64,000 nucleotides of DNA, from NCBI GenBank assembly GCA_035651155.1, contig DASRGG010000016.1:1-64000 (forward strand), read 5' to 3'. The position numbers were made by a program, and so were the translations under genes. The first letter of the stretch is position 1. Each line of letters starts with the position of its first letter. Source of the stretch: CF-39 sp035651155. Lineage in GTDB: Bacteria; Chloroflexota; Limnocylindria; P2-11E. The notes beneath the pieces are model-generated. The model worked only from the letters and a program-made list of their open reading frames with translations. It was not told where the DNA came from and did not search any database. Shown in pieces: positions 48,976 to 56,295 of the stretch.

Positions 48976-50645
48976 AGACGTTGAAAGCAGCGGCCAAAGA
49001 GAAGGACGACGGCAAGGCCGCCGCTCCTGAGCGCACGGGCATCCATCCCGAGCACAAGGAGCAGGCCGAGCGCCTCCTCGCGCGTGGACGGCAGCAGGGC
49101 TACGTCACGCAGGAGGACGTCGTCCGCGCGATCCCGGACGCCGAGCCGGGCGAGATCGAAGAGCTGCTCCTCGCGCTCGACGACAACAACGTCGAGATCC
49201 TCGAGGCCGAGCGCGGTCCGAACTGGTCCCAGGTCAAAGAGGAAGAGGAAGAGACCGAGGAGATGCAGCGCGAGGACGCCATCTCGGCGGTGCTCGCGTC
49301 GGACCTCATCAGCGTCGACGACCCCGTCCGCATGTACCTCAAGGAGATCGGGAAGGTCCCACTCCTCACGGCGGAGGAAGAGGTCAACCTCGCGAAGTCG
49401 ATCGAGCTCGGCGAGCAGGCGCTCGTGTCGCCGGCCCTCTCGGCCGTGCACCTGTACGAGCTCGGTGTCGAGACCAAGAAGCGCATGGCCGTCGGCCGTC
49501 CGAAGGAGTACGTGGACGAGGCGACGCGCTTCACCATGAAGTCGCTGCGCCACACGCTCAACGACGAGGAGGGCGGCAAGGAGCTGAAGCGGCTCACGAA
49601 CCGCCTCCTCAAGCTGCGCGATCCGCTGAAGGCGGAGGCGAACAGCAAGGAGATCTCGACCGAGGCGCGCATCCTCATCGAGGAGACCGTCGCTCTCGTC
49701 GACGCGGCACGCCGCGATCCCGAGCGTCTGGCGTTCCGCATCCTGCCGCAGTACGCGAAGATCCACGGCCCGGCCGAGGGCGCGGAGCGCCTCGGCGAGC
49801 TCGTCATGCTCGGCCAGGAGATCCGCGACGTCCTCGTGAAGCATCTCGACCAGCTCGTCGTCGCGGACCCCGACGAGCAGCGCGGTCTGCGCCGCCTCGC
49901 GGACGAGCTCATCCAGAAGGGCGACGACGCGCGCCACAACCTGACGGAGGCGAACCTTCGTCTCGTCGTGTCGATCGCGAAGAAGTACATCGGCCGCGGC
50001 ATGTCGTTCCTCGACCTCATCCAGGAGGGGAACATCGGCCTCATCCGCGCGGTCGAGAAGTTCGACTACCGCAAGGGCTACAAGTTCTCGACCTACGCGA
50101 CGTGGTGGATCCGTCAGGCCATCACGCGCGCCATCGCCGACCAGGCGCGGACGATTCGCATCCCGGTCCACATGGTGGAGACGATCAACAAGCTCATCCG
50201 CGTGTCGCGTGGCCTCCTGCAGGAGCTCGGTCGCGAGCCGACCGCGGAGGAGATCGCCGAGCGGATGCTCATCACGCCGGACAAGGTCCGCGAGATCGTG
50301 AAGGTCTCGCAGGAGCCCGTCTCGCTCGAGACGCCCATCGGCGAGGAGGAGGACAGCCACCTCGGGGACTTCATCCCCGACAACCAGGCCCTGGCGCCGT
50401 CCGACGCGGCGAGCCACAAGCTCCTGAAGGAGCAGGTGGAGAGCGTCCTCGAGGGGCTCACGCTCCGCGAGCGCCGCGTGCTCCAGCTGCGCTTCGGCCT
50501 CGAGGACGGTCGCACCCGCACCCTCGAGGAGGTCGGCCGCGAGTTCAACGTGACGCGCGAGCGCATCCGCCAGATCGAAGCGAAGGCGCTCCGCAAGCTG
50601 CGGCATCCGTCGCGGAGCCGCAAGCTCAAGGACTACCTCGAGTAG
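48972..50645 (+). CDS. rpoD: Primary RNA polymerase sigma factor (RpoD/SigA)
   Basis: 557 residues. Region 1.1 at about 17-75 (RLLARGRQQGYVTQEDVVRA), region 1.2 DDPVRMYLKEIGKVPLL, a non-conserved insert, then region 2 NLRLVVSIAKKYIGRGMSFL, YKFSTYATWWIRQAITRAIA, region 3 RTIRIPVHMVETINKL, and region 4.2 TLEEVGREFNVTRERIRQIE. Helices 2.4 and 4.2 read TATAAT-like and TTGACA-like boxes, which supports the promoter call before infA. A clear terminator follows. Confidence 0.97.
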   Translation: MKTLKAAAKEKDDGKAAAPERTGIHPEHKEQAERLLARGRQQGYVTQEDVVRAIPDAEPGEIEELLLALDDNNVEILEAERGPNWSQVKEEEEETEEMQREDAISAVLASDLISVDDPVRMYLKEIGKVPLLTAEEEVNLAKSIELGEQALVSPALSAVHLYELGVETKKRMAVGRPKEYVDEATRFTMKSLRHTLNDEEGGKELKRLTNRLLKLRDPLKAEANSKEISTEARILIEETVALVDAARRDPERLAFRILPQYAKIHGPAEGAERLGELVMLGQEIRDVLVKHLDQLVVADPDEQRGLRRLADELIQKGDDARHNLTEANLRLVVSIAKKYIGRGMSFLDLIQEGNIGLIRAVEKFDYRKGYKFSTYATWWIRQAITRAIADQARTIRIPVHMVETINKLIRVSRGLLQELGREPTAEEIAERMLITPDKVREIVKVSQEPVSLETPIGEEEDSHLGDFIPDNQALAPSDAASHKLLKEQVESVLEGLTLRERRVLQLRFGLEDGRTRTLEEVGREFNVTRERIRQIEAKALRKLRHPSRSRKLKDYLE

Positions 50646-50654
50646 CGAGGGACA

Positions 50655-50679
50655 GGGGCGCCGCGAGGCGCCCCTTTTC
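50655..50679 (+). terminator. Rho-independent terminator after rpoD
   Basis: 8-bp stem GGGGCGCC/GGCGCCCC with a GCGA loop (50655-50674) followed by TTTTCT, 9 nt after the rpoD stop. It overlaps the 3' end of the convergent nitroreductase gene by one base. This is the best intrinsic terminator in the window along with the one after the interrupted tRNA. Confidence 0.9.
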
Positions 50680-51200
50680 TATCTCGTGCCGCCCCAGCGC
50701 TCGTAGCTGACGAGCTCGGAGAGCGGCTTGCGGCCGCCGGTGCGCCCATTCGGGCGCGGATCCCTGGTGGAGGTCGGCCGTCCGATCATCACGATCTGGT
50801 GCGCGACGCGGTCGGCGGGGATGCCGAGGATCCGCTTCGCCTCGTTCTCCCGCGCCTCGTCCCCGTACCACGCGACGCCGCCGCCGTAGCCGAGCTCGTG
50901 CGCGGCGATGAGGATCCGCTCGGTGACGCGTCCCTCGTCGTACGCCACGCTCGTCCTCGACCCCTCGAGGACGATCGCGATGCCGACGGGCGCGGTCTCC
51001 AGCCAGCTGATCGCGGTGCGGAGGTGCGCGAGCTTGCGCAGCCGATCCCTGTCCGTCACGGCGATGAAGTGCCACGGCTGCGCGTTCCGCGACGAGCCCG
51101 TCCAGCGGGCGACCTCCAGGATCTTCCGCAGGACGTCGTCGGGCACGCGCTCGGTCGAGTACTGGCGGATCTGCCGGACGGTGCGGAGGCGCTCGATCAT
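50679..51200 (-). CDS. Nitroreductase family protein
   Basis: 173 residues. RLRTVRQIRQYSTERVPDDV and EVARWTGSSRNAQPWHFIAV are the FMN-binding signatures of the nitroreductase family; ILIAAHELGYGGGVAWYGDE and AKRILGIPADRVAHQIVMIG complete the fold. Members reduce nitro compounds, quinones or flavins with NAD(P)H. ATG 51200. The substrate cannot be told. It converges on rpoD and diverges from a small gene at 51224. Confidence 0.92.
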   Translation of the reverse strand: MIERLRTVRQIRQYSTERVPDDVLRKILEVARWTGSSRNAQPWHFIAVTDRDRLRKLAHLRTAISWLETAPVGIAIVLEGSRTSVAYDEGRVTERILIAAHELGYGGGVAWYGDEARENEAKRILGIPADRVAHQIVMIGRPTSTRDPRPNGRTGGRKPLSELVSYERWGGTR

Positions 51201-51223
51201 CCTCTCGAAGGTAGCATCCTCGC

Positions 51224-51430
51224 GTGGAACGATCCGACGTCGACCCGGGCGAGCTCGAACGCCTCGCGTCCGCCCTGCGTCTCGCCGAATCCGCGCTCGA
51301 GGAAGCGCTCGAGGCGGCCGAGAATCTCGGCAGCTTCGACCGGCGCTTCGACGTGCCGCGCGCGCTCGCAGGCGCGCAGCGTCTCGTGCAGAACGCGAAG
51401 GACGCCGTCAGCGCGGCGCGCAGGCCGTAA
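51224..51430 (+). CDS. Small alpha-helical hypothetical protein
   Basis: 68 residues from GTG 51224: DVDPGELERLASALRLAESA, LEEALEAAENLGSFDRRF and RALAGAQRLVQNAKDAVSAA. It is predicted to be two or three amphipathic helices. No family recognised. It is divergent from the nitroreductase gene with 23 nt between starts. No strong ribosome-binding site. Confidence 0.4.
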   Translation: MERSDVDPGELERLASALRLAESALEEALEAAENLGSFDRRFDVPRALAGAQRLVQNAKDAVSAARRP

Positions 51431-51605
51431 CGCCCTGCTCGTCGAGAGCATGGAGGGCCTGACGATCGGACCTCTCGCGGACGAGGTGACCGTCCACCTC
51501 GCGTGGGGCTGGCGGCGCGCACTCGGCGTGGGGCAGGCGTCTGGGCGCGGGTCGGACGCGGCCGGCGTTCGTCTTCGAGGCGATCCGGCGCTAGAGTGAG
51601 CCGCG

Positions 51606-51740
51606 ATGAGCGAGCATGAGCCGCGGATCACGGAGCAGCCCCGCCTCGAGGAGCACCGCGTCTACGCGCTGCTCGCCTTCCCGATCTTCGGCATCACGCT
51701 CCTCATCGTCGTCCTGATCGCGACGCTCGGGACGAAGTGA
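51606..51740 (+). CDS. Small single-helix membrane protein
   Basis: 44 residues from ATG 51606: MSEHEPRITEQPRLEEHRVY, then one hydrophobic helix (ALLAFPIFGITLLIVVLIAT) and a short end LGTK. A charged head with one membrane span is the form of many bacterial small membrane proteins. It has AGAGTGAG upstream and overlaps the convergent gene at 51703 by 38 nt. No family recognised; I rate it plausible from composition. Confidence 0.5.
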   Translation: MSEHEPRITEQPRLEEHRVYALLAFPIFGITLLIVVLIATLGTK

Positions 51741-52200
51741 CCTTCGTCCGCCGTCCGGCGGGCAGCTTCCACGCCACCTCGGCGGGCAGCTCGTCGCGCA
51801 GTATCGGCTCCAGCGCCGCCACGTACGCCTCGAAGCGCTGACCGACGCGCTCGCCGACGCCGTCGTCGCCGAGCGCGAAGGGCTCCCAGACGCGCGACCA
51901 GCCCCTGTCCCACTCCTCGATCCGCACGCCGGCGCCGAGCGCGCGCTTGACCTGCTTCGCGCGCGAGCGGAAGGCGCCGAGGAGCCGTGCGTTCGTCAGC
52001 TCGTCGGCCTCGAAATGCAGGCCGACCTCGACGACCTTCGCGTGATGGCGGACCCAGATCTCGTAATGCAGCGCGGGATTTCCGTACCAAGCCTTCGCCA
52101 TCCACGAGGTGCTCTTCCACCGGAAGTCGCGCAGGTCCGCCGGCAGCGTGTGGCGCAGCGAGGCGGGGATGGCGCGGAAGACGCCCGACCAGTCGCGCAT
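51703..52200 (-). CDS. Hypothetical soluble protein
   Basis: 165 residues from ATG 52200: MRDWSGVFRAIPASLRHTLP, FRWKSTSWMAKAWYGNPALH, YEIWVRHHAKVVEVGLHFEA, then a helical part with RSRAKQVKRALGAGVRIEEW. Trp-rich and mixed alpha/beta. I do not recognise a family. It overlaps the stop of the upstream membrane-protein gene (TGATG), so the two are an operon. Confidence 0.65.
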   Translation of the reverse strand: MRDWSGVFRAIPASLRHTLPADLRDFRWKSTSWMAKAWYGNPALHYEIWVRHHAKVVEVGLHFEADELTNARLLGAFRSRAKQVKRALGAGVRIEEWDRGWSRVWEPFALGDDGVGERVGQRFEAYVAALEPILRDELPAEVAWKLPAGRRTKVTSSRASRSGRR

Positions 52201-53312
52201 CAGGGCGTCCGCGCTCGGAGCGCGAGGTCGACGATCCCCGTGAGCGCGGGATAGGCGAGACCGAAGAGCGTCACGAACGCCAGGACCGCGCCGCGCGCCG
52301 GATGCTCGACCATCCCCCAGATCGCGTCGCCGATCCGGGCGCCGATCGGGAAGAGCGCGGCGCCGAGGAGTGCCGATCCGGGCGCGTCCTTCCAGATCAG
52401 CGCGGTCGCCGTCGCGAACGCCGCGCCCGCGACGACCCAGCCGACCGTCGAGACGCGGCGCCTGCCGTTCAGCGCGAGCGCGATCCCGGGGGCGAGGAAC
52501 GGCACGAGCTCGCTCGTCCGGGTCGCGACGAGCGTGAGCCCGAGCATGAGCAGCGGCCGCGGGTCGAGGTGGCGCACGAGCGACAGCGCCGCGCCCGCGG
52601 AGAGCGACGCGAGCGGCACGAAGAGCGGATTCATCCGGTCGAGGTCGTACGCGAGGTAGATCCGAGCGGTGTGCTGGAATGCGGGCTCGGCGGCGAGCAC
52701 CGGGATCGACGCGACGAGCTCGATGAAGTCCCGCGTCAGATTCGTGCCGATCGGGCCGGTGAAACGCTCGCCCGCCGTCGCGATGAGGAGGAAGCCGAAC
52801 ACGATGGCGCTCGGCCAGCCGATCGGCCTGCGGTCGCGGAGCGCCCACCGGCACGCCACGATGCCGACGAACGCGACGAATATGCCCGCGCCGAGCATCG
52901 AATGCGGGAGCGACCAGCCGGTCTCGTCGAGCCCGAACGCGGTGTGCCAGGTGCCGTCGAAGACGCCGGCAAGCGCCGTCACGACGAACCCGCCGCCGGC
53001 GATCGCGATCGGACCGGGGACGGGAAAGGGGAGTGGCGGCAGCGCGAAGGCGTCGCCGAAGTGCGCGCGCAGCGAGGGCGTGAGCGCGACGTACGCGAGC
53101 GTGAGGGTCGCGCCGAGATGCATCGTGTAGATGAAGAGGTGCGGCGGAGAGAAGAAGTCCTCGAACGGATGCTGCGTGTGCCACATGCGGTCCCACGAGA
53201 ATCCGACGCCGAACGCGAGGAGATCGCAGGCGGCCGCGACCCAGAGGGCGCGGTATGCGGTGTCGAGGGAATGGTCGAGGGAGCGCACGGGCAATGCGGT
53301 CGTGGTCGCCAT
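52200..53312 (-). CDS. Polytopic membrane protein with duplicated D-x-x-W-H motif
   Basis: 370 residues, about nine to eleven hydrophobic helices. Two similar stretches stand out: FSWDRMWHTQHPFEDFFSPP (then HL) and VFDGTWHTAFGLDETGWSLP (then HS), each with Asp-x-x-Trp-His followed about 15 residues later by Pro-His, which could bind a metal. I do not recognise the family with certainty. ATG 53312 is 30 nt from the divergent interrupted tRNA. Its partner at 51703 is also unknown. Confidence 0.7.
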   Translation of the reverse strand: MATTTALPVRSLDHSLDTAYRALWVAAACDLLAFGVGFSWDRMWHTQHPFEDFFSPPHLFIYTMHLGATLTLAYVALTPSLRAHFGDAFALPPLPFPVPGPIAIAGGGFVVTALAGVFDGTWHTAFGLDETGWSLPHSMLGAGIFVAFVGIVACRWALRDRRPIGWPSAIVFGFLLIATAGERFTGPIGTNLTRDFIELVASIPVLAAEPAFQHTARIYLAYDLDRMNPLFVPLASLSAGAALSLVRHLDPRPLLMLGLTLVATRTSELVPFLAPGIALALNGRRRVSTVGWVVAGAAFATATALIWKDAPGSALLGAALFPIGARIGDAIWGMVEHPARGAVLAFVTLFGLAYPALTGIVDLALRARTP

Positions 53313-53342
53313 CGAGACGCATACGGTAGAATCGACTCGCTT

Positions 53343-53620
53343 TCCCTGGTAGCTCAGTGGTAGAGCGAGCGGCTCGTGGTCAAGGGCAGCCCCTTGGGGA
53401 AACTCAGGGGTGTTACTGGGTGAATTGCGGGAAACCTACGGCGTGTTGTCGCCATGGCAATCCGCAGCCAAGCTCGGGGCAAAGCTCCGGGAAGGTTCAG
53501 AGACTATGCGCCCGGCGCCTAAGGCCTACAGGGCTATGGCGAAGAGATAGTCCACGCCCGCGGGAAACCGCGGGGTTCTGTGTAACCGCCAGGTCGGAGG
53601 TTCGAATCCTCCCCAGGGAG
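53343..53620 (+). tRNA. tRNA-Thr (UGU) interrupted by a group I intron
   Basis: 5' exon 53343-53374 and 3' exon 53581-53620 give a 72-nt cloverleaf: acceptor TCCCTGG/CCAGGGA with discriminator G, D arm GCTC-AGTGGTA-GAGC, T arm GGAGG-TTCGAAT-CCTCC, variable AGGTC. The joined anticodon arm is AGCGG-CTTGTAA-CCGCC (one A-C mismatch at 27-43) with anticodon TGT. The splice sites come from the rules U before the intron and G at its end. Shifting them to 53376/53583 would give CGT, still Thr. U1-A72 and G73 resemble tRNA-Asn, so isotype needs checking. Confidence 0.78.
53375..53580 (+). other. Group I intron (IC3-like, about 206 nt) in tRNA anticodon loop
   Basis: Core pairings are visible: P3 CTGGGTG/CGCCCGG (53416-53422/53509-53515), P4 TGCGG/CCGCA (53426-53430/53462-53466), P5 with GGCG/CGCC, P6a CGGGGC-AAA-GCTCCG (53475-53489), P7 GACTA/TAGTC (53502-53506/53548-53552), P8 CGCC/GGCG and P9 CCCGCGG-GAAA-CCGCGGG (53557-53574). 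Strings GCCAAGC, AGAGACTA and ATAGTCC match the Azoarcus tRNA-Ile intron as I remember it, and the length is almost the same (205 nt). It has no internal reading frame. A P2 stem CCCCT/AGGGG also fits. Confidence 0.88.
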
Positions 53621-53621
53621 C

Positions 53622-53658
53622 AGAAGATCAGGTCGACGGACCTGGTCTTCTTTCGTTT
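53622..53658 (+). terminator. Rho-independent terminator after the interrupted tRNA
   Basis: 13-bp stem AGAAGATCAGGTC / GACCTGGTCTTCT (one T-G pair) with loop GACG, followed by TTCGTTT, 1 nt after the tRNA 3' end. It should end the tRNA transcript before the downstream HNH-type gene, which would then need its own promoter. Confidence 0.88.
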
Positions 53659-53705
53659 CCCCGCCCTGCCGATTGGCGCCCTGGCGTGGATAGAACTAAT
53701 GTTCC

Positions 53706-54626
53706 ATGATGCTCACGTGCGAGTCCTGCGGCAGCGCTTTCGAACCGTATGCGGTTATCGATGGCGTCCGGCTCAACCTCGGTGGCCGAAAGCATTGCCG
53801 TGCGTGTGCGCCGCTTCGTCGCCTCGCACGTCCTCGAAAGCGGGTCCCACGGCGCCTTCGGATGAATGTCTGTGAGTCATGCGGGGCCGAGTTCCCGAGT
53901 CGGATGGAGATCGACGGCGTCGTGCGGAACCTTCAGCACCGACGCTTCTGCCTCGGCTGCTCGCCATTCGGTGCCCACAACACGGCCAGGACGCCGCCGG
54001 GTGCGCTCGGCGCGGATGAGCTGGTCGAATACCGACGCAGGCGTCGCAACGCGAAGACCCTTCGCTATCAGAAGAAGCGCCGAAGAGAAATGAAGAGCCG
54101 CCTCGTCGCCGCGCTCGGAGGGCGCTGCGTCGACTGCGGCTACGCGGGCACCGTCGCGGCGCTGGATTTCCATCACCGCGAGTCCCTGGCGAAGGACTTC
54201 GCGATCAGCGCGTTCGGCGGCTCGTGGACGAGGCTCGTCGCCGAAGCCGCAAAGCGTGACCTCATTTGCGCGAACTGCCACCGTCTTCGACATCTCGCTG
54301 AAGACGCCTTGCGCGAAACGAGCGCCGTGGTCAGATTTCGCCGCGCCCTGAAGATCCGCGCGGTGGCGCACATGGGCGGCGTCTGTGCTGGCTGCGGCCG
54401 ACGGGGAGCACCGGCGATGTTCGACTTCCATCACGTCGACGCCTCTGAGAAAGACTTCGGCATCGGCCAAGACGGCATACCCCGCCGTTGGTCGAGAGTC
54501 GTCGCCGAGCTCGCCAAGTGCGTGATGCTCTGCGCGAGCTGTCATCGCGAGGTCCACGCCGGCGTGCGCGAGCTCGATGAGGGGCTGCGCGGTCTCGCGG
54601 AGGATGCGCTCGCGTACGTCGCGTAG
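53706..54626 (+). CDS. Tandem zinc-finger / double HNH-like endonuclease protein
   Basis: 306 residues made of two duplicated parts. Zinc units: CESCGSAF...HCRAC (Cys5, 8, 31, 34) and CESCGAEF...FCLGC (Cys56, 59, 82, 85). A basic segment (103-135) follows. Two HNH-like units: CVDCGYAGTVAALDFHHRES with LICANCHRLRH, and CAGCGRRGAPAMFDFHHVDA with VMLCASCHREVH; each has the Cys pair, HH and C-x-x-CH of HNH nucleases. It starts 85 nt after the intron-bearing tRNA, so a homing or intron-linked nuclease is an attractive inference. Cleavage is untested. Confidence 0.88.
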   Translation: MMLTCESCGSAFEPYAVIDGVRLNLGGRKHCRACAPLRRLARPRKRVPRRLRMNVCESCGAEFPSRMEIDGVVRNLQHRRFCLGCSPFGAHNTARTPPGALGADELVEYRRRRRNAKTLRYQKKRRREMKSRLVAALGGRCVDCGYAGTVAALDFHHRESLAKDFAISAFGGSWTRLVAEAAKRDLICANCHRLRHLAEDALRETSAVVRFRRALKIRAVAHMGGVCAGCGRRGAPAMFDFHHVDASEKDFGIGQDGIPRRWSRVVAELAKCVMLCASCHREVHAGVRELDEGLRGLAEDALAYVA

Positions 54627-54649
54627 GGTCGCGTGGCACTATCCGAACC

Positions 54650-55126
54650 GTGGCGCGTTCCTTCGAGGACTTCAAGGTCGGCGACGTGTACCGATCGGCC
54701 GTCGGCCGGACGGTGAGCCAGGCCGACAACACCTGGTTCACGCTGCTGACCCACAACACCAATCAGATCCACTTCAACGCGCACTACGCCGCCGCGACCG
54801 AGTTCAAGCGGCCGCTCGTGAACAGCTTCTTCACGCTCGCGGCGGTCGCCGGGCTCCTCGTGAGCGAGACGAGCGAGCGGGGCGTCGCGCTCGGCATCAG
54901 CGACGTGACGCTGCCGCACCCGCTCTTCGAAGGAGACACGCTCTACGCCGACGCCGAGGTCGTGGCGGCGCGCGCGTCGAAGTCGCGGCCCGGCTGGGGC
55001 ATCGTCACGCTTCGGATGCGCGGCTTCACCGAGACAGGGACGGTCGTGCTGGTGATGACGCGCACGATCATGGTCCCGACCCGCGCCCAGACCTCGACGA
55101 TCCCGTACCCGGAACCGCGCCCCTGA
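54650..55126 (+). CDS. MaoC-family dehydratase/hydratase
   Basis: 158 residues, GTG start. FEDFKVGDVYRSAVGRTVSQ and the hydratase-2 motif FTLLTHNTNQIHFNAHYAAA with the catalytic Asn/His region (D-x-N-P-x-H in relatives), then VTLPHPLFEGDTLYADAEVV. Hot-dog fold, acting on an enoyl-CoA. It is followed 2 nt later by an acyl-CoA dehydrogenase gene and then a CitE-like lyase, so a mesaconyl- or itaconyl-type CoA route is possible but not shown. Confidence 0.88.
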   Translation: MARSFEDFKVGDVYRSAVGRTVSQADNTWFTLLTHNTNQIHFNAHYAAATEFKRPLVNSFFTLAAVAGLLVSETSERGVALGISDVTLPHPLFEGDTLYADAEVVAARASKSRPGWGIVTLRMRGFTETGTVVLVMTRTIMVPTRAQTSTIPYPEPRP

Positions 55127-55128
55127 GC

Positions 55129-56295
55129 ATGGATTTCGGACGCGTGCAGGAGCACGACGAGATACGTCAGGCCGTCCGCGATCTCTGCGCGCGCTTCCCC
55201 GACGCGTACTGGCGCGACCTCGACCGGCGCAGCGCCTACCCCGAGGAGTTCGTACGCGCGCTCACCGAGGCGGGTTGGCTCGCGGCGCTCATACCGGCGG
55301 AGTACGGGGGAGCGGGGCTCGGCATCACCGAGGGCGCGCTGATCCTCGAGGAGATCAACGCCTCCGGCGGCAACGCCGCCAGCGCGCACGCGCAGATGTA
55401 CACCATGGGCACGGTCCTGCGGCACGGCAGCGAGGAGCAGAAGCGACGCTACCTCCCGCGCATCGCGAGCGGCGAGCTCCGCCTGCAGGCCTTCGGCATC
55501 ACGGAGCCCGAGGCCGGCTCGGAGACGGCGCGTATCCGCACCACGGCGACGCGTCGTGGCGACGAGTGGGTCGTGACCGGGAAGAAGATCTTCATCTCGC
55601 GCACGCTCCAGTCCGATCTGCTGCTCCTGCTCGCGCGCACGACGCCGTACGAGGAGCTGAAGGACAAGACGCGCGGCCTGTCGGTGTTCCTCGTCGACCT
55701 CAAGGCGGCGGTCGCGGCGGGCACCATCACGATCCGCCCGATCGAGACGATGCTCAACCACCACACCACGGAGCTGTTCATCGAAGGCCTCACGCTCCCG
55801 GCGAGCGCGCTGGTGGGGCAGGAGGGCAACGGCTTCCGGCACATCATCGACAGCTGGAACGCCGAGCGGATCCTCATCGCCTCCGAATCGCTCGGCGACG
55901 GACGGTGGTTCGTGCGCCGCGCCGCGAAGTACGCGAACGAGCGCGTCATCTTCGGGCGGCCCATCGGCGCGAACCAGGGCGTGCAATTCCCGCTGGCCCG
56001 CGCGCACGCCGCGCTCACCGCCGCGACCCTCGTGCGCGACAAGGCCGCGTGGCTCTTCGATCGCGGCGAATCGTGCGGGCCCGAGGCGAACATGGCGAAG
56101 CTCCTCGCGTCGCAGGCGGCCTGGGACGCCGCGAACGCGGCGATGGACGCGTACGGCGGCTACGCGTTCGCGACGGAGTTCGACGTCGAGCGGAAGTTCC
56201 GCGAGACACGGCTCTACATCACCGCGCCGGTGAACAACAACCTCGTCCTCGCCTACATCGCCGAGCACGTCCTGGGACTCCCGAAGTCGTACTGA
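55129..56295 (+). CDS. Acyl-CoA dehydrogenase family protein
   Basis: 388 residues, ATG 55129. LIPAEYGGAGLGITEGALIL, AFGITEPEAGSETARIRTTA and GDEWVVTGKKIFISRT are flavin/substrate-binding signatures; ANERVIFGRPIGANQGVQFP and MDAYGGYAFATEFDVERKFR close the fold. The C-terminal stretch that normally has the catalytic Glu (E-G-T) reads YITAPVNNNLVLAYIAEHVL, so the usual base is missing or elsewhere. It oxidises an acyl-CoA, probably branched given its neighbours. Confidence 0.92.
   Translation: MDFGRVQEHDEIRQAVRDLCARFPDAYWRDLDRRSAYPEEFVRALTEAGWLAALIPAEYGGAGLGITEGALILEEINASGGNAASAHAQMYTMGTVLRHGSEEQKRRYLPRIASGELRLQAFGITEPEAGSETARIRTTATRRGDEWVVTGKKIFISRTLQSDLLLLLARTTPYEELKDKTRGLSVFLVDLKAAVAAGTITIRPIETMLNHHTTELFIEGLTLPASALVGQEGNGFRHIIDSWNAERILIASESLGDGRWFVRRAAKYANERVIFGRPIGANQGVQFPLARAHAALTAATLVRDKAAWLFDRGESCGPEANMAKLLASQAAWDAANAAMDAYGGYAFATEFDVERKFRETRLYITAPVNNNLVLAYIAEHVLGLPKSY

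Noticed and set aside
48741..50606. 621-codon minus-strand frame opposite rpoD
   Set aside because: Shadow of rpoD; the composition mirrors its reverse complement.
53343..53620. Reading the interrupted tRNA as tRNA-Asn (GUU)
   Set aside because: The acceptor end fits, but the exons cannot be joined to a 7-nt loop with GUU; the nearest join gives an 8-nt loop.
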